Assembly (NCBI GenBank): GCA_008360975.2
Contig: CM039182.1
Coordinates: 81,437,405-81,501,404, forward strand
Origin: Lichenostomus cassidix
Lineage: Eukaryota; Chordata; Aves; Passeriformes; Meliphagidae
DNA length: 64,000 nt
Direction: 5' to 3'
In this document: one piece after another, positions 24,601 through 36,612 of the stretch
Layout of the letters: each line of letters begins with the position of its first letter
Numbering within the stretch: position 1 is the first letter of the stretch
Notes under the pieces: generated by a model
What the model saw: only the letters and a program-made list of their open reading frames with translations
Told to the model about the DNA's origin: nothing
The model's database searches: none
Position numbers and translations under genes: made by a program

Positions 24601-27600
24601 TCCTGATCCTCTGGCTGTGCTAAACTTAACAGGTTATTTATCATGTCCAAATATTTAACAAAGGAACCTTGTCAAATTAACAAGAAAGCACTTCGTGCTC
24701 ATTTGAAAATGGCTAACATTTATAAATATATATACGTAAAATATGCATCTGATGTAATTTAACATGTGTAAAAATAATATTTCTACAGCCTTTTTGTTCA
24801 AATTATTTTGAAATGCTTTTGCAACCAGTAGTAATGGCTTAGAATTCCCTTGTGGGTAGCACCTTTAATTCATGGCTGAGGAAATCTAAAGCGCTTAGAA
24901 GAAAACATTATTTTTTTATTCACCTAATTTAAAAATTGAGTGAAAATAGTATTTTCCTCTAAATTAATTGCACAAAGGCATGTGTACTATGAGTGGATAA
25001 ACACTACAAAAACTAAGGGTAATATTTCGTATCTGAGATTATACATTTTAGACATAACCTAATATTTGGATGACAAACATAAAGAAGTATAATGAAATCC
25101 TAGATAGTTGTACACAAATTATTATAAACAGAGAAAAAAAATTTAGACTATGTCATTGCAGTGTCATGTGTGGCAAAGAATTAAATAATTCAAAAATATT
25201 TGAACTGCATGTGCTGCATTGTCCCAAGATGAAAATCAAAGCTCTGTCTCTTCCAAAGCAAATTACTGCAGAAAAGCATTACAAGGACTCACTCGGTCAG
25301 AGCTGTAACATACAGTGACATTCTTCACAGCCACAGAAAATCAGTACAATTTCATTACCCTGCCTCCCTGCAGGGCAGCTTGATGCACTTATGTTAAAGT
25401 CTCCATGTCTTACCTATTTCTTAAAATGCTTGCTGTTTATGTCTTCAGGGTTCTACTCTAATTTTAGCTACAAAGAACCTTCTAGCTTTAAAAAACAACT
25501 CATTTCAGAATTGGCTTACTGTATTTTTTCCTGTATTTAAGAAACAAGACAACCTTGAATGCAATGTCGGGCTAATCCTATAACATCTTTGCTTACCAAT
25601 TACTTTTGTCTCTGAGTTTGTTGCAATCTTAGATAAGAACCCTGGTTAGTTCTGCTGCTTGTTTTACTGTTTTATTAAGGCCATAATACAATGAACATTT
25701 CATGAAGGACAATAATGAAAACACACCATTAGCCCTGAGCTGCAGCAACATAAACTGAGATAGGAAGCAAAAATGAGAAGCAATGGAAGGATGGAGGAAG
25801 GACAGTGGCCCCTAAAATGGCTCTACAGATCGCAGAAACAATCTCAAACTAATCTTCTAAATCATTAGCATTGCAGTAGTTCATACCACAAAAGACTATT
25901 GATTATTCTCTACAGTCAGTGAAAATAGGCTAAAAGAAAATATACTTTTTTCCATATATGCAACCAACATAATTTAGGAACCCACTTTTACAACATCTTC
26001 ATATTTGCTTAGCTCTCAAAGTATTTTAGCTAGACTTCAGTCTGTTTTAAAATAATCATATAATTTTCTAACTTCTGTTTGTGTGTGTCAGATTTATTCT
26101 TTACATCAATGACAACTTGAAAAATTTAGGGATCAGCCTTCTCTGTGGAAAAAGCATTTAATGCAAAACAACTCTGCAAAGTTCCACATGTTGTTCTGCA
26201 TTACCATTTGGTACTTAACAGGAAAGGACACTTAACAAAGTAAAATGTAGTTTGATTCTTTGGGCTCTTCTCCTTCTCTGGGCTGCTGAAAACATCACCA
26301 GTTACCAGAAATGAAAGCACATATTTTTGTAAGAGTGGCTCAAGGGCTCAAATTCTTTCACCTTGTACAAAATAAAATGGTAGCAGTGATACCCATCCAG
26401 ACTGTGATCAGGTGAGTTTCCTGACTGTATTTTAGACAATACAGAACTTCTGGTGTTTTGAAGGGAAAAGATGGGGAATGTAGCTAAAAAGTGTATACAT
26501 GCACTCAAATCTTGGGGCTTAATATGAGTCTGTTTTTCAGCTAAGTAATAAACAGCTGTAGAACTCAGAGAGCCTGCTTCTTCATGGAGAAGAAAGAAGA
26601 AGTATGAAGTCTAATCATTTTCTAAGCATAACGTGTTCTGTTTACACACATAAGCCTTAGTAAATGTTTTTTCCAGCTGTTCTCTATATCCCTCAAAACT
26701 GTATCCCTTGTACTGCACAGTAGTAGCATACATGGTAATTATCTGACACACTAAATAACCAACAATATATGCATTAAAGTTGCATGTCATGTAAGCAGAT
26801 TGAGGCTTGCATCCAACATTTGCTGTGTACAGATTTTGCTTGAGATTAAAGGAATCGAATGTCTCTTTCCTTATGGCTGTTTTCTTCCAGTCCAACCAGA
26901 AAAATACCTGTGGTGGCCACAGCAGACAGAAGGATAACTATTAAATTCTTTCTGCAAGCAAAAACACGATTCCTGCTTATGTCAGACTGATTGGGGATGC
27001 TGTGAAGGAGCTTGGCAGGTTCCTGCTCCACAGCTGGGCTGGCCTAGAGACATAATCTGCCCCATCATTGTTATGGCTGCATGTAAACCAGCATCTGTCC
27101 TTTTCCTGACCAGAACCACTGCACAGCAAGAGAATAATGCCACAGAAGTACAATGTGCACAGTCTGGTGTCAACAGAACAGATAATTTTTAACATCAGTG
27201 AATACTGAAGAGAACCTGCTGTGATACCTCCAGGTCTCTTTGTAGGAATACTGCTTTAACAGCAGTAAAAGACGAAAACCAGCTTGACATAGCCGTGATT
27301 TGTCCCTCTGGTCTCATGACAGCTCATGCTACTTGTCCACATGCTCAAATACTTTCAGAAACTGGAAGGTACACACAGACACTTCTCCTGTTGTCCCCAA
27401 AGGCATTCATTTGGATGACACTGTCGTTTTTCTTCTGTCCTGCTTTGAGTCTTTCAGATTCAACATGTTCCAGGAGCTGTGAACATTGTTTTACTTCAGG
27501 TGGTACTTCTGGTAAAAGTCCCATATCTTTAACTCAAATAATTTATTTTATTGCTCTTGTATAATATGATTTATGTGACCCTTGTGTTAGAGCTGAGATG

Positions 27601-30600
27601 AAAGCAGACACTACAATAGCCACAAGCATTTTGCTAAAGGGACTCTCTTGTTAAAACCAGAGGAGAAGTACTTTCAATTCGGCCCTTGATTTGTGGCACC
27701 AGTCTTGCTTCCTTACATAATCCAAGAATGAAGAAATGAGCTAAAAAGATAGGAAATAATGAAATGTTTGACCTAGAGGAAAAAAAATCAGTGAAATTAA
27801 AAACAAATAAACATTCTGGGCACCACAGTTAAAGAAACCTGGAATGTCAAGATTTTTAAGCTAGCAAAACTCCAGGAAAGAGTTTAATTTCCATTTTACA
27901 TCTGATATGTCATTTTTGGTTTGTCACTTTCATATGGATTCTCCTGAAGCCTCTAGAAAAGGAGGGTAATCTTTACTTGTTTATGTGAACATCAGCTTCA
28001 GAAGAATCCATGTAAAGTCAATGTCCCTCATGCTGTTCAAAATTTAGTAAAAGGCTAGCTAAAAAGAAAGAAAATGACAGAGGAAATTATTGTACCATGC
28101 CACTTTATATCAAAAGTCAGTGTTATATGCATTGTGTACATTATTCACAATGTTCTAACTGAGTCTATACCGAGGCTCGTCCATGGAAAAATGAAATACA
28201 ACTAGCTACAGATGATCCCCAATTCCACAGAGCAGACTCTTCTAGATTAATCAGTAATACAACCTTCTTTTTCTAAAATTAATTTCACGAACAATATATA
28301 CATAAATAAAAGGGATTATTCAGCTTCATTTGGGATTGATAATTTTTTAGGAATAATTAATCTGATTAAGTGTATAGCATAGTAGTTTCAGGCTGTGATT
28401 CATCCAAAGTACACAAAGCAGCATGGGATTCTTGATGGTCTGACTAGGCAAAGACTATGTGCCAAGATATTGGCTTCTTTTATTTGCTACCCTCTTGGCT
28501 TGTGCTGTGGACAAAAACATCATGTTGGACCTGCTGTCCTCAGCAGACTCTTCTTTAGTATGGAAAGCTGTGAACCTACTGTCCTATGAGTCCTTTGTCA
28601 CTGGAGTGTCAGTTAATTCGACATCTTTTCCTCATAACAATTTTTTAGGGCATTATGTATGCCAGTTACAGAAGCATAAAAGCGGTGTGGTGAGTTTACT
28701 TTGGGTATGGTGACCTCTCTATGCCATCTAGGAAGTCAGTGAGCTTAATCACTCTATAAGCCCAGAAGCCTCAAACAAGGGAAGAAGATATCTGTCCCAG
28801 CGGAGATGAATTGCAGCCACACACAGGCATCTCCTCCAGGGAATGTGGAGGATGGATCTCAGAAGAATTACAGCTCCTATAAGCATCATGTGAGTGCATG
28901 GTGTGACACAAACCCCTTCTTCTCTATTTACACATTTGTTTTATGGTAATGAGATATATCTCCTTCTTTTGATCCTTTGTTCACAGGTTCAGAGGTTCCT
29001 TTTGTATGTGCACTATCATTAAAACGTTTATCTAACCCCCCAAACCAGATTTATTTCAAGGAGAATGACCATTTTGATTATAAAAAGCTGCAGATTTATT
29101 TTGCCCCTCTTATAGTAATAAAGAAAAATTTCCAAGAATAAATGAAATTATTATATATTTTGATATATTAACTGTCTCTCTTCATCCTTGTAAGAATTTT
29201 CTATGAAGAATCCCTTTGTAGGCTGGAATTTGACCTTTTTTGCATGTTAAAAACACTTTCAAGGACACATCTAGTAACATATTTGTATGCTTTCACGGCT
29301 GGTATAAGGACTAACTATGTTTCATATTCTAAGAGGGAAAATATTCACTATATCATGCTACATGTTCTTAATTTGTGTCAGCTGGAGCAACAAACCTGAG
29401 TGTAAACAGCTCATCTTTGTGCAAGCTTTGCATCCCTCCTGGATGCTCTGCATGCTTTGGCAGGCCTGCCAACATGCTCCAATTGTGTCAGAAAAAAAAA
29501 TAGATTCCATTTGGATTGCAGATTTGAGATAGATTGGATGGAATGGATGTAGAATATTATACTTACTAAGATGATTACTCCTATCATTTAAATGGTGATA
29601 AAGTTCCTAGAGAAGCTTGAAAATTAATGAAAATTAGAGAGTGAAAAAGTATTAATTTTTTCACAAAAGAAAAAATAAAAAAAAAATTCTAATTGCTATT
29701 GAAATCCCTCCAAGGGCCTTCTATTTACCCTATAAAAGGCAGGATGAGTATTTAAACCTTTTAAAATTTATATCTAAACCAACATAATTGCAGAAAATCC
29801 ACTGTTTAGATTTCCAACCAGATGCTGTAAGTTGAATTAATAGAAATGATAAATAATGTTTGGAGAAAAACTGATGTTTCAGATGATGCAATTCCATCTA
29901 TATTTTTTCAGAGAATGATGTAGGTTATTCTAGTTCACCAAGACAATATTTCCATGGGTCATTTACCTTCATAAACAGCAATAAGTTTTAAACAGAAATT
30001 GAGCTGAAACATAGCAGAAAAAGGGTATTTTTCATTTAAAAATATTTCAGTTAGGTTTTCACTTGACTCAGCTGCTGTTCAGGGTAAAATATCATTCCTC
30101 TACTGTACTAATCAAACAGTCTCAATGCCTGTTATTTTCACAAACATAAATTTGGCTCATTCACTCTCTCTTCCAAGGTTTTTCCATAAGGCACCAAATC
30201 TAATCTGCCCTGAGCCTTTTAAGGTCTTCAGTGGAAGGTCATGATATCAAGTCTTGAAAACATGGGAGGCAAAGCTTTGCTTCTGGCTCTTAACAGTACT
30301 TTCATGTCACTTCCTGGACACAAGATATTTCTTTACTTACCCTGCTTTGGGGTTCTGATTGGAGCACTTTGGTGCAGCAGTACAATAATTACACTAGGTG
30401 CTAATTCCAGTACTTTGTTGACTCAAAACACAACTAGCTTTGAACATGTTGTTAATTAAATTAGTTACTATGGCATAATGGTGCCACAATCATTATACTG
30501 TATATGCACAAGATACAAAATAAAAGTTTTTTTAAATGTTATAGTTCATACAATCTGCAGCCATTTTTCATTTCCAAGATGTGAATGAGCAGTAGAGTTG

Positions 30601-30811
30601 AGGAGCCTCTCATTCCTGCAGCTCGAACTACAATGAAACTCAAGTTTGTGGGGGAAAAAAAACAGGTATAAGAACAAATAGATGGAAAGTAGACCTACAG
30701 AGCAGTAAGAATGAAAATAATAACATCACTCTTCAAAAAAATCTTAATCTTTTGCTTGTTTAGGCTTGTGTCCCAATCCAATAAGGTCTGATTTTAGTCT
30801 GAGTGTGAAAA
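24601..30811. other. Unique AT-rich non-coding DNA, 6.2 kb
   Basis: No transposon or RNA gene is recognised. The frame at 28459-28713 (plus) starts with a hydrophobic run (YWLLLFATLLACAV) that resembles a signal peptide, but the rest has no motif and no flanking splice sites. I treat it as chance. Frames at 26611-27195 (minus) and 25070-25318 (plus) are likewise unsupported. Confidence 0.5.
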
Positions 30812-30985
30812 CTTACTCATTCCTTTTCACATTCCCTTCCTATCTTCCATGCCCCTCCTCTGTCTCCTGTTTTCCAGGAGCTCAGGTGGCTGTGTATGTG
30901 TCTGGGGTTTTTGGAACCGCTGTAGAATTCATCTTAAAACAGGAACTGGGTTGAAAACATAATGCAAATAAAGAGAGAAAGCACC

Positions 30986-31013
<28 letters not shown>
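30812..31013 (+). other. Exon-like segment with AATAAA and A27: retrocopy end or terminal exon
   Basis: A pyrimidine-rich tract (about 30812-30875) leads into TTTTCCAG, a good splice-acceptor match ending at 30877. From there 77 bases stay open to a TGA at 30952-30954, in the phase one base into a codon. The end reads SGVFGTAVEFILKQELG. AATAAA follows at 30966-30971, and 15 bases later there are 27 consecutive A (30987-31013). Signal-to-tail spacing of this size is what a polyadenylated transcript copied back into the genome leaves behind. It also fits a real last exon beside a chance A-run. I do not recognise the peptide. CR1 enzymes do not normally copy poly(A) RNAs, so a retrocopy would be unusual in a bird. 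Confidence 0.3.
30987..31013. repeat. A27 homopolymer
   Basis: Twenty-seven consecutive A, the longest homopolymer in the window, preceded at 15 bases by AATAAA and followed by GAGGGTTTTTTT. Confidence 0.95.
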
Positions 31014-31016
<3 letters not shown>

Positions 31017-33931
31017 GGTTTTTTTAAACTGTGAATTTTATTCACTTAGAAAAACACAAGCTGTCTGGTAGAGTCAAGAAAAAAAGGCAATTGAGTTGGA
31101 GGTGTGTGTTATTTTAAACGATACTTAAAGAACTTCACAGCTTAAAAGGGTTTTGTCCTTTTCCTCCATTATTCAAGTATCAGGATTATTATTATAAAAT
31201 TCAGCATAGCACCTTGATGGCACTTGCTGTTTTGAAACACAACATATTGCCTCATTTTGCAAAGACCCCATCATAATTTGACCTGCATACTTTCTTTTAG
31301 ATATGAGTTAAGGCTTTTCTCGTATTCTGGAGCAAGAGGAAAAGAGCAATAGTCACTGTTCTGCCATTAAATGCCTCTCCAGCCTGTCCTGGGTGAGAGG
31401 TGTGTACACTGTGAGTGTCAGGGTGTGTGGGTGCAGCCCCTGGGTCACACCCGGGTGTGTCCATGGCGCTTGGCAAGCACAGCTGTGTGCCTGTGAGGAG
31501 TGGTGGCCAGGTCAACCCAGGCAAGCCACTGAGCAGGAGAAGTTGTCCCTGAGCAAGAGCTGAGGGGGTCTCAAGGGGCAGCTCTGGCTGTGACAGCGGC
31601 AGGAAAGCGACTGAAGCGAGCACTGACTCTCACCTGCAGATCACACCTTATCTAGGGTGATGCCAAGATGGTCCTTTCCTCCTGTATTTTATTGGTGAAC
31701 ATTTTAAAAGATCATGAAGTGTTAGAAGACAAGATAAATGGTGAACAAAGGGTTACTCAAAAGTCGAATAGTTCAAAACAATTAAACCTAGATAATGGTA
31801 AGCATCGAAGCACAATGTTATTACAGAAAAACATTGCAGATAAACCCAGTTCCCACAAGAATAAAGCTGCAGGAACTCGATTTTTTTTCTCAACTTCAGA
31901 CACATCTAGGAGAGACATGGCAAAATTCTGGGGTTTTGCTGCTACCTGACTTGTCTAACTCTGTTCTGTCACTTTGAATCCCACGCTCATCAGGAAATGA
32001 CAGATATTTTCACAGGCCAAGAAAAACAACAACCACTAAAACAGGGGAAGAGGAAGATTTATATGATCGCTCAAAAAGCATTATTTAGAAGACTCTTTTC
32101 CTCTCAAGAAATACATTTTTTCAGGGACAGTATGAACCAGGAACAGTGTCAAAAACCGAACAGTTTTCCACATGTATGGGCCTAAAGCATCTCTGAATTG
32201 GATGGTCATGTAATACCTTCTTTGTACAACAATGAAACAGAAATAAACATCTAGTCCAACCATGTTTTGTACTTTTCCTCCCGTTGTAGAATCGCTAATA
32301 AGAGTATGTGTGTTTATGCAATACTGGGTAAAGCATGGTGGAGTACTTGGACTTAAAATATGAAATGGTGTGAAAAAACTCCACTGATTTTTCTAGCAAA
32401 AAGGCACGGACAAAAACTAGTTAATACTGATATTTTTGAAGGAAAAATACATGTTTTAGTGCTACAAATATGCACTGTAGTGTTTAGATCTACTTGATCT
32501 CTGTGATAATTAGACACAGTATATATCCACAACTGCTAATGAAAGACAATGAATCCACTCTTTCCTTTCATAATTTAACTGCTAATTATGAGGGCAATTG
32601 AGACTAAACAGAAGAAGACCTTATCAGGAGTAAACAAAACCTATTTCAGTACTTAAGGCTCTTAAAGAAATTACTAATGTCTCCTACACAAAGACATCAT
32701 GCCCTGTAGAATCCAGGGGGAAGAATGAAAGATCCTTGATGGCTTTTCTTTCCCACCTGCACCCTTGTTCCCATTTACACTCTCTGGGGTTTGGAACTCC
32801 TAAACATTTTTTTCAGCACTTAGTTTGAACAAATAGTATCAGTTAAACCCATTTTTCCTCTCTTTTCCCACAGAAACTAAAAAATGCTCTTTGATTTCTT
32901 CAGGTCTAGCAACCTAATCCAGTATACTTGCCTATGTGTCCGGAAGTCTTCTATCAGATTTGGATGGACAAAAAACCGAGAACCTGAAACTATAAGTGAA
33001 TGTAGACATCTACCTGAAACCTTTGTATGGTGGTCAATGGATGACTATAGCTGAAATAAAAACACCAGCCACATTTCCACAATCAGTCTTCATTTAGGTG
33101 TCTTCCTTTGATCTTTTGTAGATAAAAAGAGCAGTCCTGCACTTTTCATCCTGGTAATGATTTCCTAGCCACTGCCTCTAAAGCTGTAAAATTTCACAAA
33201 TTTTAGTTTCTGCTAGTGTGAAATGTATCTAGTTCCTAAGCACAATTAGAATGCATCAGAAAATAACCTTAATTCAGAGAACAACCTTAGCTCAGCAGAA
33301 GTAAATACAGTTTTTTAACCTTCAGGGTTTTCAAATAAAAGGACTTTGACAGTGATGGATACTTTTCAAAGGCTGTGATCTCATGTTACATTTCACAAGT
33401 TATATGATAATTTTGGAGTGCTGAATCACTTACCTCCCTAATATTATACGGAACCATACCACAAGCAAAGCTTACTTCATTTTAAGTAATTATATACAGA
33501 ACAAATATGCAGGAAGTGTCACAGAAACCCTTGATTTTTCAAACTGCATCTGCCACTGCTATGCATCTAGTAAAGATGTACAGAACGTTCTGAGACAGAA
33601 ATGCAAAAATCCCAAAACGATGGAATTAATCCCTCTGGAAGTACAGCATATGTTATACTACACTTGAGTCAACAAATTGGCATTTCTGGAAAGATAGATG
33701 AAATTTCAATTCTTAACATGTATCAACAAGGTTTGATACAGCTTTGAGGCATGGAAGTAATTTTTCAATCTGATTTTAAATGTTCAAGTAGAACCAGTAA
33801 AATTAAAGCAGTGTGGCAAAGATGGTTTTTCAACAGTAGTAAATCTGTGTTCGTGTGCAATTAACATGTACAGCATACCTGACCCTTTCTTGGCTGTATC
33901 AGGTTTATGTGGAAACTACTGTGCAATGCAG
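31014..33931. other. Non-coding DNA with a GC-rich patch at 31370-31640
   Basis: From about 31370 to 31640 the sequence becomes clearly GC-richer. It has several CpG sites, GTGTGGGTGCAGCCCC-type blocks and repeated GGGTGTGT, and carries a 108-codon minus frame (31297-31623) without motif. The rest is AT-rich and featureless. Confidence 0.45.
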
Positions 33932-34081
33932 GGGCTGAGAGGTGGCTTAGATTGAAGAAGAGAAGGCTGAGGGGAGACCTTATTGTTCTCTACAACTCAG
34001 CAACTGTCTGAAAGGAGGGTGCAGTTGGGTGGGGATGGGTATCTTCTCTCAAGCAACAAGCAATAGGAAGAGAGAAATAGG
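33932..34081 (+). mobile_element. CR1 LINE fragment, plus orientation
   Basis: GAAGAAGAGAAGGCTGAGGG is followed by GAGACCTTATTGTTCTCTAC, AACTGTCTGAAAGGAGGGTG, and TCTTCTCTCAAGCAACAAGC, then AATAGGAAGAGAGAAATAGG. This is the block just upstream of the CR1 3' end ('GGGGAGACCTCATTGCTCTCTACAACTACCTGAAAGGAGG'-type) in plus sense. Both ends are cut, and the true 3' end is missing. Confidence 0.85.
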
Positions 34082-36582
34082 AATAGGAAGAAATCAGGAG
34101 TGAAGTTCTGTTTAAATTTCTTGTTTATGCGTTATTGTAATTTCTATGTGAAAGTCCTGCTATCAATGAGAAATGCTGCTTTGACTAGATAGTCCCATCC
34201 ATACTAAACTTCTTCTCCTGGGAAATACAGGTTGTGGCTAAGTGACATGACAACAGTGTGTGGGAATGAACAGCACTATCAACTAAGACAGTTCAATTCA
34301 CAGCAAACACATTTCCTGGTAATGTAACTTCAGTTCAGCCAGTGAATCTACCCTGACAAGAAAATCACTGCTACATGCAAGAATTAGACACATACCTGAC
34401 TTGATTTTCAGAAGTGCTGAATCTTTAGCAGCTTTCACTGTGACTGCTAAAATAAGTACCTGCAACTGGATTTAGGAGCTTCACTAGTTATGAAAAAACT
34501 ATTTAACTAATATTAAAATATCAAGGATGGATGACCAAAGTTTCACCATGAGATCTCTTTTTAATTAAGGTAAGTGTTAGTGAAGTCCAGAAAACTGAGT
34601 GTTTTGTGTCTTGAAAAATAAGATCACTTGTTTTCAAATACCTGTCCTTTTTCATTAAAGCTTGAACATTGTAGCTTTACATAGAGCGTATATGTACCAT
34701 ACACATTTATATCTAAATTTAATATAGTTCTAATATCAGTAAAATAAAAATTTCTTGCTGTATCTCTGAAAGCTATTATGAAATCAATTTAAGTCCTGAA
34801 AAGAAATTGCGAAACTCTTCAGAATTTTATTATTAAATTTCAAAGAATTCTTTCTGAAATTAAAGCCATTTATCAAATATTCAATGAGCAATGCTCAAGC
34901 AACTTATGCATGATGAAGTAGAATAAACAAACAGGAAATATGATTAGGCAAAAAAGTATTTCAAGGGCATTCCAATGAACACACTTGACCAGATACAATT
35001 TACTGACTAATTCTGTTAAATTTTTCACTGTTGAACATCATAATGTGGCCTTTGATATCAAGGATTTGTGCAAGGCAAAGATACGTCAGCAACAGCAACA
35101 TAATAGCTTATTTATTAATTGACAAGGTGAAGTGTTTGTTAAAAGATGATTATTGCACATGTATCTTGAAGTTATCTGTTTAACAAGTACTCACCTCCTA
35201 CCTCCCTGAGCCCTGCCTAACCTATCTACAACTGCAAGAACTGTAACTCTTATATAATGGAATGTTCATTACACACACAAATAGTCTGGAATATTTTTGA
35301 TCTTAATTTTTGTAAGTAAGAAATATTTTTTGAACACAGGTTCAAGCATAGCTTTATAATTCCTTCAGTAGCATTAAACATCAAGAACCTCAGAGCTGTT
35401 TGCCTGAAATATTGTTTCTCTTTTAAAAGTGCTAGCACATGTGTAAGAGCCCATATCTTCTTGAATCCAGGATCCATAGTTTGTGAGCTCGTTAGTATGT
35501 GTGTTAATTCAACCAGTCTTTGTCGATCTTTCTGGTGTCTGCTAATATTTCTGGGGGCAAACAGCTTGGAAGCTTGAAGTCTTGGCCATTTCTGAAGGAT
35601 GGGCGTCAAGAAATACATAGTTTGGAGTGACCCATGTGATAGGATTACTCCAGAGCTACAGGATACAGGCTTCAGTTCTGCTCTGAGTGCTAAATGTGTC
35701 AGTTTCAAGGGAAGATTGCAACCCTTGCCCAAGTGGACCCCTGGGTTTTATCTCCTTCTGAGGGACTGACTGTGCCTGTCTTCTGTGGAACTTGTCTCTG
35801 TTGGCCTATCTGCTCTCCCATGGCATTGTGACATTGGTCATTACCATGCAAAAGCTGTGCTGCAGCCCACCAGAATTGTTATTTTCTAATGTGAAACTGT
35901 GGGTGTATCCTGCAACTGAGACACAAACTCTTCTGAGATTTGGCTGATACATTGCATGTGGCTGAGGTGTTGCATGTGGCAGCAAGAGTTGACACTGCCC
36001 ATCCTCACTTCAGCCTGGTATGTGTCCCAGAACCATAGCTGGGTTTTGTTCTGCATGCCAAAAAACACTCCAAAGCACATGCTGCGGCTGAATGAAAATA
36101 TGGGAATAAGAAGAGAAGCAGAAGCCCAGAGGGAACTGTGAACCTAAACTATCTGGCATCATAGGCTTATGACTAGAGACAATAAGGTTCCCCGATGTGA
36201 AGATGAAAGTCCTTGGGAATCTGTAGTGTCCCAGCTCCCAACAGCATCATTAGGAACTTAGGATATATCCTTGGCTTGAATGGAGATTCACAGGCATCTA
36301 TCGACCCAAGTAAAGACTTGGAAATGTGGAATGTGGGAATCTTGGCTAGAATAAGGCCTCACATGCTTTCATGATTATCAAAACCAAAATTTGCTATGGA
36401 CATCTTCCTTTGGAAATGCACAGCCCCATTTCCTTAAAAATCACCTGGGAAACTACACTGTGTAGGAAATCCAAGGAAGTCATCTCATAATTTAAGAAGT
36501 TCAGAGTTCAAAAAGGGGTGGACTGAAAGTAAATTGAGCATAAATAAATCTTTCATATACCAGACACAACTATAGGAAAAAA

Positions 36583-36612
36583 GGAAAATTTAAAGTTGGA
36601 AAATTTAAAGTC
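36583..36612. repeat. 15-bp tandem duplication
   Basis: GGAAAATTTAAAGTT and GGAAAATTTAAAGTC lie back to back with one mismatch, followed by a partial third unit (AGAAAAT). A small slippage or microhomology duplication. Confidence 0.85.

Noticed and set aside
28459..28713. Frame with a signal-peptide-like start (WLLLFATLLACAV)
   Set aside because: No motif after the hydrophobic run, no splice sites or neighbouring exons, and AT-rich sequence often yields Leu/Phe-rich runs.
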